From Phallus indusiatus (lineage: Eukaryota > Basidiomycota > Agaricomycetes > Phallales > Phallaceae): a DNA stretch of 64,000 nt. Below are positions 31,211-44,700 of the stretch, piece after piece. Both the position numbers and the translations under genes were made by a program. The stretch spans positions 1-64,000 of the forward strand of contig JAQFWX010000083.1 of NCBI GenBank assembly GCA_027605045.1, written 5' to 3'. The notes under the pieces were generated by a model. The model saw nothing but the letters and a program-made list of their open reading frames with translations, was not told the origin of the DNA and did not search any database. How positions within the stretch are numbered: the first letter of the stretch is position 1; every line of letters begins with the position of its first letter.

Positions 31211-34139
31211 ATGGAGTTACCTTCAAACGGACGAGATGGTGGATCCCAATCGTCAACAGTGGCGTCAGTGCCACTACATGCCAATTCAAATGGCTCGAAT
31301 TTAGAACAACCTCTTGGACGAAGCGCCACTATGAGCTCAGTTTCTTCAGTAGGAGAATTTCTGTCAAGGGCGGATACCGATCGCGAATGTACGTTCAAGA
31401 AGAAATGGTTAGAAGCGAAGAAAAAGGAGGAAGAGCGAGCAAAAGCGACAGCGCGGATACAAGAAGAGGACAAAGAACGTCGAGCTGACGAAGAGGAACG
31501 TCAAGAAACCCCAAAGCGGGATCCAAATCTTGTTGAATGGGAGGAGAATGATCCCGATAATCCCCAGCAAAGTGAATAGCTTCTCTTTTCCCTTTTTTCT
31601 TCTTCATCGTCTGACAATCACATTTTTTCAAGTGTCATTTCGGCGAAAAGTATTCATTACAACAATTTGTTGCGTCTTAACAATTAACGTTACATTTGCG
31701 TCATCCGCCCCTTCTACGACTGTCCAATCGCTTTCGGAGGAGTTTCATGTCGGGACGGAAGCATCATCGCTAATAACCTCAATGTTCTTGTGTGGATAGT
31801 AAGTCATCTATGTTTCGAAATTGTAGTTGTTTCGTTAATGCAGCGTTTTAGTGTCGCAGGCCCAATCATATGGGCGCCAACTTCAGAGTATATGTATCGT
31901 TGGTTTAATTTGTCGTGGTCTTACGCGCAGATATACAGACTAATTGGTCGCCGACCTGTGTTCATTGGATCAATCTTAGTACGTGACAATTCGCTTCTAT
32001 TCCGCGTCTCATTATCATTATTGACCATTAATCCACTTGTAGGTCTATACCATTCTCCAATTGGGGCCAGCGCTGGATACCGTATTTGGTGGTGTGTTAG
32101 TTACCAGATTCCTTGCAGGGTTATTTGCCGCGGCCCCTCTGACAAAGTGAGCTCCATTCCTTAACGCCTTTTCAGTAACACCTTCACAGTTTTACTAATT
32201 TGTGTTCGTTAGCTGTGGGGGTGTGATTGCCGACATATGGGATGCTGCACGCCGAGGAGTAAGAATGGTCCTTGTCCATCTCCCGTTTAATCCCTTTCTC
32301 ATTTGTCTGTTTTAGACGGCTACAGCACTTTTCTCTGGAAGGTATTGGCTGCCCACTAACGAAGTACGAGAGTTTGGCTTACTTGTATTTCCTTTTAGTG
32401 TCTTTATGGGACCTGTACTAGGACCTATAGGTAAAACCTTGGCGCGTCTATTTCATCTCCAATGCTTATGCTTAACTTTCTTTTCAGTGGGAGGATTCGT
32501 TACACAGTCACACTTAGGATGGCGATGGGTATTTTGGTTGATAATGATATGTATGTCAAATTACATTGCTAGTCGTATTGACTAATCGACACATATAGTT
32601 GCCGGCTTCTGTTGGATCTTGATCCTATTATTCCTTCCTGAAACATACAGTCCTGTCCTTCTCACTAAACGAGCACGTCGACTTAGGAAAGAAGATCCAG
32701 AGAAGAATAGCCAAAGGTACGCTGCTGCCGAGCACGTCGATTACAGCCCTCGATCTTTGTTGGAGCGAACTATTCTCCGCCCTTTTTCTATGCTCGCACA
32801 AGAGTAGGTAGTTTTTAGTTATCCGCGATGACCGAATGTTATTCATGTGCAATGGCAATCTCTAGACCTATCCTCGTTTTGACAACTATATACCTTTCCG
32901 TGTATGTTTATTTTGTCTGTGCTCGTGCTGTTTTTTCATAAATATGTTTTAGGATCTATGGACGTAGGTTGCCCTGATTCTCATCTGCATTAGCACGTAA
33001 CGTCGTTCATGCTATAATAGTTTTGTACGCTCTCTTCAGCGTATTTCCGATTATTGTATGTCAAGAATATCATTTTTGGAGCTTTCTTTAAACTAGTCTT
33101 TAGTGGCAAGAGCTTCGAGGTTTTAACGACGGCCAGGGCGGATTGATGTTCATTGGTGTTGGAATTGGGACTTCCGCTGGCGCGGCCTCCACTATCTGTA
33201 GGGCTTCAAACGTTTGTCGTATTATATTACATGGATTACGAAACTCTCCTCTTTCTAGTCATTCAAAGAAATTATCAAGCTCTCGTACTCAAATGGCACG
33301 GTTCGCCACCTCCAGAAGAACGCTTATGGGGAGCCATATATGCCGGACCGTGCCTTGTCATTGGAATATTTTGGTTGGGTTGGACCGGTGGTGAGACATC
33401 CTACTTTTGTCCCATAAATTCAATAACGCCAAAGTTTCTTTAATAGCTTACCCTCATATTCCATGGTATGTTCCCGGTTTGGCGACTATACCCGTGGGAA
33501 TGAGCTTTACCTTGATATTTATATCCTACATGGTGCGCGTGCCTTGTTCATCGTTTTGATTCTCCTTTTGAAACTCATTTGCGTCCCAGACGTACATTGT
33601 CGATACATATTTGTAGGTTCTATATCCCATTCCGCGGGTCCTTGCTTATTCTCCTTCCAATAGATTATTCTCAGCATCGGCTCTCGCCGCGACTACCATT
33701 TTCAGAAGCGCCGTAGGAGCTGCTTTCCGTACGTTTCTTCAATTTTACTTCACTGTTGACGAGAAAGTTTTTCTGAACGCTGATTCTTGAATTTTATTCT
33801 CGCAGCTTTATTTACTACTCCAATGTTCCACGCTTTAACCGTGCAAGGTGCATCTAGTTTAATTGGTGGCGTCGGAGTGTTGCTGTGCCCCATACCTTTG
33901 GTATTTTATAAGTACGGCCCTGTCATAAGAAAGAGGAGTAAATTTGCGCCATGCGCTGTAAGTGTGAACTTTCAAACTCTACCCCCCACATTTATTTACC
34001 TAATATCTTCTCATTTGTTTAGGATTTGAAACTCAAAGAACAAGTTGAAGAAGAAGAGAGAAAGCGCCGAGAGAACGAGCAAATATCCAGTGCCCATAAT
34101 CATAGTGCACAACAATCGAGTACAAGTACTGCAGTTTGA
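31211..34139 (+). CDS. MFS transporter, fungal DHA1 (polyamine/drug:H+ antiporter) type
   Basis: A many-exon gene from the ATG at 31211 to the stop at 34139. The first exon encodes a 120-residue charged cytosolic tail (KKKEEERAKATARIQEEDKE, then WEENDPDNPQQ). Then come TM1 (KVFITTICCVLTINVTFAS), SEEFHVGTEASSLITSMFLCGY, and the motif-A equivalent ELIGRRPVFIGS, where a skipped intron of about 50 nt must end at acag to keep frame. Later parts are GVIADIWDAARRG, GPVLGPI and GFVTQSHLGWRWVFW. A cytosolic loop with charged residues (TKRARRLRKED) follows. Then come WHGSPPPEERLWGAIYAGP and IFWLGWTG, and finally the helices near HIPWYVPGLATIPVGMSF, YMTYIVDTY and FYKYGPVIRKR. This is the standard order for DHA1 polyamine-type transporters at the plasma membrane. 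Apparent frame breaks around 33200 and 33450-33700 are all explained by GT-AG introns. Confidence 0.9.
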
Positions 34140-35624
34140 TAACAATAAAAGGAGGATTCTCGTGTGTACTGTTTTCTAGAGGTCGTGTCCGGTCATTGGA
34201 CTACGTAGATACCCGTAACTCCAACCTGCAGGAGACTATACAGTTCTACTGCATATGTACTCTATAGCCTGAGAAGGGTACCGGTGTTTGCCCCATACTT
34301 GTTCGAAACAGAGCTGGAGTTAGAATTCACGGTCCTTCAAACTTGAGTATTGCACTGAACAATAAGCTTAGGAACCCCTGTCCCACTGTACTGTGTTCCT
34401 AAATAGCTTTACCACCACACCGTTCAGGTTTTACTGTGAAACTTATGTACATAAAGGACTTCACTGTGATCCAGCCTGTGGGAAACGAGTTAAGTGAAGC
34501 AGGAAATATGTACATATGAGTTTACTTCTCAGCTGCAGAAGTTCGCGAAACACAAACTTATGTACACCAGGCTAGCGCTAAAAAGATTTCGGTCCGACCT
34601 CCTTAAAATGTGTCTTACCCCAGTTCTGGAACACATGTAGGACTGATATAAAAGGAAAAGAAACCTGAAACTCTTTTCTTGGCAGGAAATGGCGAAATAC
34701 TTGAAATTCTGAGTAATGGGAAAGAGATTGTGTGCGGCTACTCAGTTTAAACATAAATCCGACACACTTTCAACAGATTGAGTACGTTCATATCTACTGA
34801 CGGACCCAGTGTCCAGTGATGGCCAGTGATGGTCATTTTTGGAAAATAGTAATAAATAATTTCTTGTGCGAATTAATAATAAATAAAACCTACGACTCGG
34901 CCTGATTTCAAAAATAGAAAATTCCAGTGAAGTCCAGTGAAGCTCAGTGAAGGCTTTGGGTGTCGCGTCGTGTCTGCAGGTTATTTGACACATTTTCAGG
35001 ATGATGTATTACTTCAATTGTTACCTCATGTCTTTAGAACCTCTCCCAGACTTTAACGCGGTGCTAATATTCTCAGAACATCGCACATATGTAATTCCAA
35101 TGCCCCAGTCTCCATCCACTTTGACCGCCAGTGCGGTCCGCTGGTGAACGTTGGGCGTCTACCGGCCGTTCGTGCTCAGATCCTGTTCTTTTTTGCGTAT
35201 TTTATCTATCTGGTGGGCTATAACACTTTACGGTAAGTTATATAGTAGTAATTAGTGTGTTACAAACTGGTTGTATACTGTGATACCACTGGAATCTACT
35301 ATGCACGCCAGTGCACTTTACTATAATCTATCAATACACACTATTGCCGGCTGAAATTTAAAAATAAATCGCTAAGGGGTGACTGTTTCTGCTCATTGGA
35401 GAATAGTGTGGTTTACAACCCAATCCTGGTACATGATGGCGGCCAGTAGAGACCGGTATCTACGGAAGTAGATGGGCATGTACTGAACAGATTGGTGACG
35501 ATGGTAATCGAAGATCAAATCACCGTGCCCCGCAACTATACTGTATCAGGGACCGCTAATATTCAACTAACTTTATGACATCAAATTGTTCTTAAAAAAA
35601 CATAACATTATAATACACTTTGAT
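34140..35624. other. Intergenic region with ccagtg-rich segment
   Basis: About 1.5 kb between the convergent MFS and EthD-like genes. Short repeated words based on ccagtga and agtga occur at 34800-34960, and related ccagtg words recur near 35130, 35310 and 35440. No frame is supportable. Confidence 0.45.
34803..34955. repeat. Short dispersed ccagtga-type repeats
   Basis: Two small clusters are visible: ccagtgtccagtgatggccagtgatgg from 34808 (units of 6 to 11 bp) and ccagtgaagtccagtgaagctcagtgaagg near 34925. They share the ccagtga core. They are imperfect and non-coding, possibly slippage products. Confidence 0.5.
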
Positions 35625-36402
35625 TTACTTCCAAGTTGGTTTTCCGATATCTTGATGCAACGCAAATAGTCGGATAACTCGACTAGTCGCCTTTCCCAGC
35701 ACCTCCGAAGCCCAGGGCGTCCCCATAGCAATCTGGGCTTCAGGCAGTGAAAAACTCCAAGGTTTTTCGGAATAATGAACATTGAGAAAGATTCCAGCAG
35801 GGGGGTGATCGCCACCACTGCTGGCCACCAATTCTTCCGAGCCAACAAGCTTGTATCTTCTGGATTGAACCCACCCTGGAACTTTGGAGAGAAGATCGAT
35901 GTGCTCTTCAACACACCATTTCTGGTATTCTTCTTCGTCCTCAGGCTTGACACCTACTGAGGCAAAAATTACGTGTTTGGCCGGAAGTTTGGATGTTCCC
36001 GAGTCACCGTGTGTACCGAGTAAAGAATATACGCGACGATTCAACCTTCCTAATTTAGGTACCAATTTGCGTTCTCTTTCCGAAGCATTACGGGATAGAG
36101 ACTGGTATGCATCGGAATTTGGAACCTCTGGGCTGTCAATCTCGTACATGGCGAGCCATTTGGGCTCCACTTCGTCCGTAGCTTCGTATCGAAGGGCGGA
36201 ATGAAAGCCTTCAACGCCTAGACGTGCCGGTGCATGCTCGTTATTATACCAATCTATGTTGGTAAGGTCAGTTAGCACCCATCGTGCATAGACGAAGGCT
36301 TTATAAATACAAGATATCCATACCATTGAATTCATCGACTGATACTTCATTCCCTACAGTACTCAGAACGAAAAGAAGAGCTTGAGGGATTGTGTCTGAC
36401 AT
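35625..36402 (-). CDS. EthD-like / dimeric alpha-beta barrel protein
   Basis: Two exons, 36402-36324 and 36253-35625, give 236 codons including the stop. The N-terminus starts MSDTIPQALLFVLSTVGNEV and continues through the intron into DEFNDWYNNEHAPARLGVEG. The W-N/D-EH-x-P motif is the hallmark of EthD-type ferredoxin-like domains. A second, weaker copy (EEEYQKWCVEEHIDLLSKVPG) begins near residue 130, so the protein is probably a tandem of two such domains. Related proteins take part in degradation of aromatic compounds or polyketide-like tailoring; here the reaction is unknown. No signal peptide is seen, so it is probably cytosolic. The 3' end converges with the MFS gene. Confidence 0.82.
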
Positions 36403-37437
36403 GCGGGAATTAGCAAGACGAGGAAGTAACAATCTCTGGTAGATGTCTGAAACGGAGTAAACGGGAGATGGAGGGATAAAGATTGAAACAGGAGTCCTGA
36501 TCTTCAAATAAACGGGTTTAAATACATTTCAAGGCCGGCATATGCAGGCCGGGGTCAAGAAACGGCAACAGGCGTTTCCGGTGTTGAAAAAAAATGAGAC
36601 TAGAAATATAGACACCGACTTGTTAGACAAATCCAGGCCATATTTGCAGTTATAGGCGTCTGTGCAACTCAGTGTGAAACTATGGACAAACTAACGGGGT
36701 GCAATGACCGCAACCATGACGCATACTACACGTGCAGTTTATCTTGCGACAGGTGTTAATGAGATATCATGTGGAGGAAAGAGAGTCTGCCGGACAGGCC
36801 TCAAGCCAAATGAGAACAAATCCTTATTAGCGATCCGGTTAAATAAGGGAGTTGTAATCATGTTATTTGGTCATTCTGATGTGAATATCTGCTATCTTAT
36901 AATTCAGGGTCTCGCCATGGCGAAACCCAGGGGAACCCTCGGGAATTAGTGGAGCCATTCAAAATAAGTATGAAGGAAATTACAAAGCCCTTGGAAATTC
37001 AAGGGAAAGCAAGCCTGAGGCCGATACTAGACAAACAGACCCACGTGGATTTAGAGTCTTGGGGCGATGTTAAACTTGAAAGTTGAATTCACCTGATGGT
37101 CATCTCTTGCAAGTAATTTGATGATTTGAAATTACACTAGTTGATGTTCGTTTTGCTTATATGCGTCGACGCATTCGGAAAAAGATCAGCATGTGTTCGC
37201 CGTTTCGTGTAATTGGATAGATAGTTGATAGTAGATCCCTTTATAAACGCCATGAGCTAAAACAAACAGTTCTAGGTTGCTCATTTTGCTCTCAGCTCCT
37301 TCGGGCTGACTCCGGTCTATATTTATGTATGCTTTCAAGTTTGCTGCCACTGATTAAAATCGGAGAGTATACTAGTAAAAGCCCGGAATTTTAGTCCACG
37401 AATTTGATTTCTATTATACAAAAGAAAGAACTAGCTA
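36403..37437. other. Intergenic region
   Basis: About 1 kb upstream of the EthD-like gene and downstream of PLB 1, with no supportable frame. I see no TATA or repeat of note. Confidence 0.5.
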
Positions 37438-39608
37438 TTAATAACTTCCTGCATTCCAACAATATTTCTTCATACAAGCTTCGCACTCGGATGTTCGACG
37501 TAAACCCAACCGAGACCTAGTGCGGTCGGTAACACCGCAGGACAAACAAGTTCCCCAGTGCGTGCCCGGAATTCCTTGAGTCCCAATATCAAAAGCTTGG
37601 TTTAAAAACTCTTGAACCTTGAAAATTTTACACCACATGAATAGGAATAAGGCTAGTTGGAAAGTCTTTCGTTACCTGAGCATCGCTGTAAGTTGTTTGC
37701 GTCGTGCTTGTATTCGTCACAGCTACTTGACCAGCCGGGGGTCCTCCGTTTGCTATGTAAATTATAAGAGGTGCATTATCAGGTTGTTCCTCGCACCCGA
37801 AGAAAGTAGGTCGACGATTGAGTCCTTCTTTGACGAAGATATCCGGCGACGATGGAACGGGAGGGAAAGGGTAGGCATTTCCGAAAAGTGCCGCACGTTT
37901 AGCTGCATTCTACGGAATGGAAAGACTATCATGTATATTCAGTCTTGGATCTGGGAATGCACGTACGACGATATCAGAGCCGTTTGTGAAGTTTTCATCC
38001 GTGTCTGCCGACTGAGGGAAGGCATCAACTTTCTATAATATTGGTCGATTGATGATCGATGATAAGCCGTACCGCATCAATTGCAAAGATTGTATCTATC
38101 ATCCTTGCTTGCACAAGCAAAGGTTGTAATGGGAGGACCTCTCCATCGAGTCCGCCGTCGACAAGATTAACGAAATCTTGCTTTGTGTTTGAGAATGAGT
38201 TCTATCCCGAAGTGCTAAATTTTAAGAGAACTTTTTGTGTGCGCGTTATTGACTCACTGGTTGAATACCTTTGAAAGGGTTCGGAATCACTGCGGTATCA
38301 AGGTGGAAGCCCGGTTGTGGTCCAAATGCTTCTTCTATCAGGTCAACAAAAGTTGATAAAGGGGGAACTATAGTTCCTGAGACTATTACATAAATAAACA
38401 TGATATGAGTTTCTTCAGTCTGCGGAATATATTAATGCATACTATTAAATTCGTCGAATAGGTTACTTGAAATCCCGGCGATATATGCCGCTTGATCAAA
38501 GCCTATGGTACAATTTCCGGGAGTGGAACCCAGAAGAGAAGTTGGTATGAAAGAGCTCAGGGTTGGATCATATGAGCCGATTTCAACTGTAGAGAAAAAT
38601 AAGTATTGAAAAAAAAACAATTATATGGAAACTTGCAAGGAGTAAACTCCCAAATTTCGCTGTTGAGAGGAACAACGTTCCCGGGAATGATCTCTTTAGT
38701 ATTTGGGTTAGGCGGGACAGAGTCCGCGATAACTATGGGGAAAGGCTGTTGAAAGGTTTTAAAAGTTGATCTTTGACCGATGCTATTAGTGAGTGCGACA
38801 ATCATAGAGGAAGGAGATATCCTTACAATTGAGATAACTGGGAGAATAGAATCCCGGCACCGTGGACTCCTGGAAATAAAATGTTTGACAAGGTAGTCCC
38901 GTTGACGAAGTGTCTAGAGAGAGTTCGACTCCAAGGGTCCGTTATGGTTATAGGAAACCCGGCCTGAAACTTGGGAATTACCTCTTCAAGCAGGGATTCA
39001 ATTAACATGAGCGTTGTGTTAGCATCACCTGGCTGGGTAAGATCAACGGTGGTAAGCCAACCACCGAATTGATTTTCCCCCCCATTAGGATTAGCGTTCG
39101 GCTCGAATATCAGATCAGGTAATGTCGGAAAATCAGCTTGCACGAGGGACGTGAGGAGCCATGATCCGCCGGAAAGACCTGCCAGATAGCTTGCAGCTTG
39201 CAGCAGCCCCCCTGTTCCCAGTTTGACAGCTGTCTCGTTGCGTCCGTCAATGGAACTAAGAACTCCAGCACCGAATAAGGCAGCCCGGTAGCCACCACCC
39301 GAAACCGCGATACCCACTCGAGGAATAATGGACAGAACCTCAGCAAACGAAGATACCTCTTGTCCTCCCGATTTTTCTGCATTTTGTAGGTACTGTTCCC
39401 ATGCATGAGGAAGAAAATGGGCACTCCTTTGTTGAATGTATGAAGCCTCCTGTGTAGATAGATGTTGATGACCGGGAGTCCCTGCAGACCGAATTTGCAA
39501 TCCGCCAGCAGGACAGGGTATCCTCGTCGGGCTTGTGGGAGGAGACGATGCGGCGAGACCAACACCCCTAGAAAGCAAAACCAGAAGAAGACTACAGATA
39601 CAGCGCAT
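37438..39608 (-). CDS. Secreted phospholipase B (lysophospholipase) 1
   Basis: A multi-exon gene. I start it at the ATG at 39608, which gives a signal peptide (MRCICSLLLVLLSRGVGLA). The frame is open upstream to other ATGs, but they precede a poor leader. The catalytic domain has AVSGGGYRAALFGAGVL (oxyanion region), the nucleophile motif GLSGGSW and, after splicing, VVPLNSEIWEFTP, EIGSYDPTLSSFIP and FDQAAYIAGISSNLFDE. The catalytic Asp motif is VDGGLDGEVLPLQPLL near 38130, followed by DTIFAIDA. The C-terminus is Cys-rich (GTCLSCGVTDRTRSRLGLRR, then CEACMKKYCWN) and stops soon after. It deacylates phospholipids and lysophospholipids outside the cell or at the wall. No GPI or transmembrane tail is visible. 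All catalytic motifs appear intact. Confidence 0.92.
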
Positions 39609-41788
39609 TGATATTAGACACAGCGACGTAGACAGAGCACTCAAAGTACTGAGAGTATTAGAGAGATTTGCTCTCAATCTCAGGCTGTTCTCATCATAAA
39701 AATGATTCACCAGCATATAAAGTATTTTCTGTGAGAAAGTATTCGTTTGGGAATGATAGAAGGCCAAGTTCCTACCCGGACCTGATCAACAAACACAACA
39801 TCACTCCAAGCCGACTTTAGCAGCCAATTAACAACTCCGCACAACGTGCGTACCATGAACTCTGGGAAATTTAATGTTCTATATTCAAAGGGCTGTTGCA
39901 TGTGTCCAATTAGTGTCATTTTGTCATTATTTGAATTCATTATTGGCTCCTTAAAGCTATTCCAGTCCGAAGGAAACGTAAGTGGCATGCAGTCTCAAGT
40001 TCATAGGAAAAAAAACTACCATACAGCCGAGTTTATTTTAGACAATATACTTGAGACACGTTCGAACTTCGATGAGCTAGCATTGATATGCTCTTGAGTT
40101 CGTATCGCTTCAATCATCAGCACTGACCAGTCTAGAGCCAGACTATAATTGACACTTGAATCATCCATTTATTTTAAATGGATGCAGCTGAAATGAGTAT
40201 GCGAATGATATTAATGGATGTTCTTATTGGTTGTTGCAGTTAAACGCGCATAAGATATCGTGATGATCAAATGTGAGAATGAAAGACATGCAAAATCCAG
40301 CAAAATATACAATCAGGAAAATCTCAAGTCTTCCCGTCCTCCCATATATATGTAGATTCATCTCCTTGTATCTGTCGCCCTGGTAGAAGTGCCTGCTATA
40401 TTGATTATTGCACAGGTACCTAATGTCATATATATGCGCTGGAGAAGTATGAACACGTGCAGTTTACACGCTAAGTCACTGACACAGCCGGGTATCTAGA
40501 TTGCCGGTTATATGGGCTTTGCTATTGGAATAAATTTGAGAATACTCGATAACGGCGACGATGGAACCAGTCAGAGCTTTAGATCACCGGGAAGCCCACA
40601 TCTGATCAAGCTTGATGCCTGTTTTAAATATTGAAAGTATCAAATTTGAATACATACTTGTGCATAACTAAGGAACCTTTTGTCGGTACTAGGGACATAG
40701 AGTAAGGGAGTGAAACTAAACAAATCAATTATCCAAAGGACGGTGTGACGGCATCAATAATTGTCGTCCTCACGCCATTTATTCCGTTGTGTAAATGCGG
40801 ACTAAATGTCCTAAACCTTCATGCAGGTCACCTCGTTCGAGTCGTGTCAAATCTTTCTGTTCATCAAAGATGTCGACGATCCGCCTCTGAAACGCAATCA
40901 AAACACTATAGATTAGTGCACGATATTAATCCCAGGACCAACTAGTCCAGTTCCAGATAGTTTGGCAATAAAATTTCATGGTGTTCATGACAAATGGTCT
41001 GTAAGACATTTCCGTGATTTAATATGCGATCAGCTGGTAGAATACAATAGCTTGCAAACGTTGTTTTCAGATAGAGTGACCAAAAAATGATGAACATTGT
41101 GGGGAGTCGACGGAAACCAATAAGGACTTGTAGTGGGTTCTTGCAGCCCGAGGGTTGAGTGTGGATAATAGTCAATACGAGCAAGTCTCAGTAGGATCAA
41201 CACCGTAAATTTGATTTCGATAAATTTTACGCCAATTAAGCGTGAAAAGAATAAAAATAACGAAGCTACGCACAGACCTTTAATCGGAATTCAAGTATAT
41301 CTATATGGCGCTAAAAGTGGTCTGGACGACGAAAGAACTGATCACTGCAATTGTTCGGAAGACTACATGATCATTTTCAAGGTTTAACTGATCAAACTTC
41401 CCACAGGAAAAAGTACGACACAAATGCATAATGACATATACTTTGATAGTGATGGAGATGTCAAAACTTCGATAGCGAATATATGAAGAAAGAACTTATA
41501 AATAATATACTCAGGACCAAAGAAATTGCTAATCTGAAAAGTGTGTTAAGAACGAAGATCATTGAATACGCATGAAACCCGTGATAGAGAGAGAAAACAA
41601 AAAAAGCACCCATGATATACGAGACAGTTGAATGAAAAAATTGCAATGAGTCGCACCAAAAGAACAAAGACAAGTCGTCATGTAGGCAGCGAGAAGGGTA
41701 TAAGGAGAAATAAACCGAAAGACACTAACGAACAGCGTGCAACATAGAAGAAACGAAATGAGTTTAATGAATGTTCCATCTATTTGAT
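39609..41788. other. Intergenic region of about 2.2 kb
   Basis: No recognised gene; only short frames occur. The region is moderately AT-rich. The proximal part contains the 5' region of PLB 1. I see no TE or RNA signature. Confidence 0.45.
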
Positions 41789-44700
41789 TTATTTGTTCTT
41801 CCCAAAAAGAGATTTGAGGCCGAATCGTTGCTTCAATGGTCGGCCAGTACCAGTGGCGCCGGAATGCTGGTTTGGGTTATAACCAAATTCATCAGTATTC
41901 GGCATATTGTTATGTGCAATGACGGGGGAATCGGAAGAAGGAACTGTTGGCGGCATGTTTGACGAAGGTTGTGCCATAGATGACCCCACATTCTCAAGCG
42001 GAGGCGTAGGAGATTGGGAAGTTGGGACTGTGTACCCGAAAGCAGGAGACAAACGCTGGCCTGGTTGCGTTGATTGTTGTGCTGCGCTTTCTTCATCCTC
42101 TTCCTCAGTTCCTTCGTATCTTTTTCTATAAAGATCTTCACTTCGTCGACCAGTCATAGGCATGGCACTATTGAATTTTGGCCTGTCATAGTCGAATGAA
42201 CCGCTCCGAGGATTCTCGCGTTGAAAGACCCGGAGAGGCTGCAATGCAGGTGTGAAACGGATATTACTTGACGAATGTGTCGAGTTATGTCCGAAACGTG
42301 GCGGAGTCACGGTGCTTCCAGAACCTGTGATAATCAGACAATGAGAAGGATCCATGCCAGTCAGTCCATATATGGAGAATGGAGGCTGAAAAAGCAATAT
42401 GAAAATATACATACCATTAGATTGGACGCTGTCACTAGTATGAGGTCGCCGTACGCCATTAGAACCAGGCGTCTTGGCAATTGGCGAAACAATTGTCCGT
42501 CCGTTTTCCTTCTCGAGACTGGCGGTCCTGTGTAACCCATAGCCAACCAAATCAGCGGTGTCCTTGTCTTTATCCCTGGCATCTTTGATTTTGTCCTTCT
42601 CTTTATCTCTATCCTTGGCTTCTACCTTCGCATACTTATCTAGATTCCTTTGCGTCCACATCATTCGCTCTTTCGCCTTCGCCCTTCGTTCTTCTTCCTC
42701 CTCCGCAGCCTTCTGAGCCTCGCGCCTATCACTCTCATTATCATTCGGGGTTGCTTGTGTATCTTCATCCTCCTCGACATGCTTCCATCTTTGAGCCTCT
42801 CCACGCGCAAATCGTCTCTCAAGATGAAGTGTCTCGCCGTACCTAGCCAATTGCTCCGCAAGGGACATTTGTGGCATCTCTCTGATCTGTTCCTTGTTGT
42901 TGCTTTTGTTGGCTGATCGCATCTCGATGATTTCCCTAGCAGCTAGTTTCACCAGAGCTTCAGCTTCGGCATGTGACGAAACAGAACGAAGGTCTATGCC
43001 TGCGGAGATCGGGGTACGTGAACGAAGCGAGTGTGTGCGTAAGCGAGGAGAAAGATCATCTTCTGAATCAGAAGAAGAACCAGTTCCAATGATCTTATTA
43101 TTATATGATGTGTTGGCCACGTTGGGATTGGAGGTGGTCGCAGATTCGGAGTACTTGATGGGCGGCATAGGGAGTGGAGGAACCGCCGTACGGGGGCTAC
43201 GTCGCGATAATGAGCTCGACGTCCTACTCCTTGCTCTGGTCGGTGAAGTGGTGATTCGGGATTCGCTCGGTGAAGTTCGATATCTCGAGGGTGATGATGT
43301 TGAAGGAGGTAAAGGTACCATTCCAGATTTGGGCGTTCTTTTTACAGGACTAGCTCCACCTTCAACCGTTTTTTCCCTCAAAACACTCAGACTTCCTTTC
43401 TCTTTTAAGCCTAGGCTGCTCTTCTTCTTGATCAAAGGTGGTCGGGTTCCTTCACTACTGCGACGCCCAGGACCAACACCAACACTAACGCCATCGCCAA
43501 TCACATTCCCATTCCCATCCCCGATGCCAATCGCCGACCGCTCTCTGTCAACCCCAATTCCAGTCGAAGCGCCATTCATTTTGGGATCATTGGCTGCTGG
43601 ACTGTTTGTATTCGTCCTCGCACTACGTGAATTAGGGTTGCCGCTCTCCAGCTCGAATCTCAAAGACCCAGAGCGGTGCAAACCACCTGATCCATCACCA
43701 TCACTATTGCTACCTGGGCCACGATAGCTCTTTTGTCGGTTTGCGTGTCCGGTGTCACGAAGTATAGAAGGTCGCGAAGGTGAAGAGGCAGTCACAGGAG
43801 CCGAGGATGTTACTGGGGATGTTACTGGAAAGGTAACCTTCTCAGCTGTAGATGGCGTCAATGGATCTGTCGCGAGAAGAGAGTAGGTTGGTTAGTTTTA
43901 CAGTTCACCAACACGAGGAAAAAAACAGGGCTTACCTGGTCGTGATCGAGAACGATCACGCGTGCCCTCGGGCCTGCTACTTGAAGCGATGATGCGGGAA
44001 TCTGAGACCGAGTTATCCGCATTACGTTTTGATGCTGCTCCCGAGTCATCACCCTCCAAATCAGCACGTTTTGCAGGCAAATCGTTCGGCTCTACAATAT
44101 CCTCGTCTTGGCTACTATCGCCCTCACTTCCGCTCTCGCTGGTACTACTATCATCCGCATCCTCTTCTTCCTCCTCTTCATCCTCGTCCTCATCATCCTC
44201 TTCACCTCCTGAGGAGCTGTCGTCATCATCGTCACCAACTACTTCTTCATTTCCAGGGTACCCATAGACCCCACCACGTCTTCTTAACTCAACGCCGTAT
44301 TCCTCTTCGTCTTCATCTTCCTCATCTGGGTTTCTGAGACGCGAACTGCGTGGAACGACATCAAATGTTGTACGCTCAGGAGGTGCGGTGTGAATACTAT
44401 TATGGTTATTGCTGGATGCTTCAGATGGTGGCGTAAGAAATATCTGCGATGGACTAGGATTAGCTGTAGGGGCGCGACTGTGTGGATGTGAACCTGATTG
44501 CGGAGAAGGCCTAGAAGGCAGAGGAATGGGCGACGCAGAACCACTGTTATTGAAAGCAGAAAAAGATGGCCGACTCAGTGTTGAGAATGAAGGTCGACTG
44601 AAGCTCCTCTCGCTTTCACGTTCCTTGTCCTTCTCTTTAGACCGTCCCCGGTCTTTTTCGCGATCGTCTTTTTCTTCCTTGGTCTTGCTGAACAAACTTA

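Noticed and set aside
33150..33700. Frameshifts that would make the MFS gene a pseudogene
   Set aside because: Each break is resolved by an ordinary GT-AG intron and the conserved helices follow in order.
42894..43727. 277-codon plus-strand frame inside the ankyrin gene
   Set aside because: It is the antisense shadow of the Ser/Pro-rich coding exon, where low-complexity codons keep the opposite strand open.
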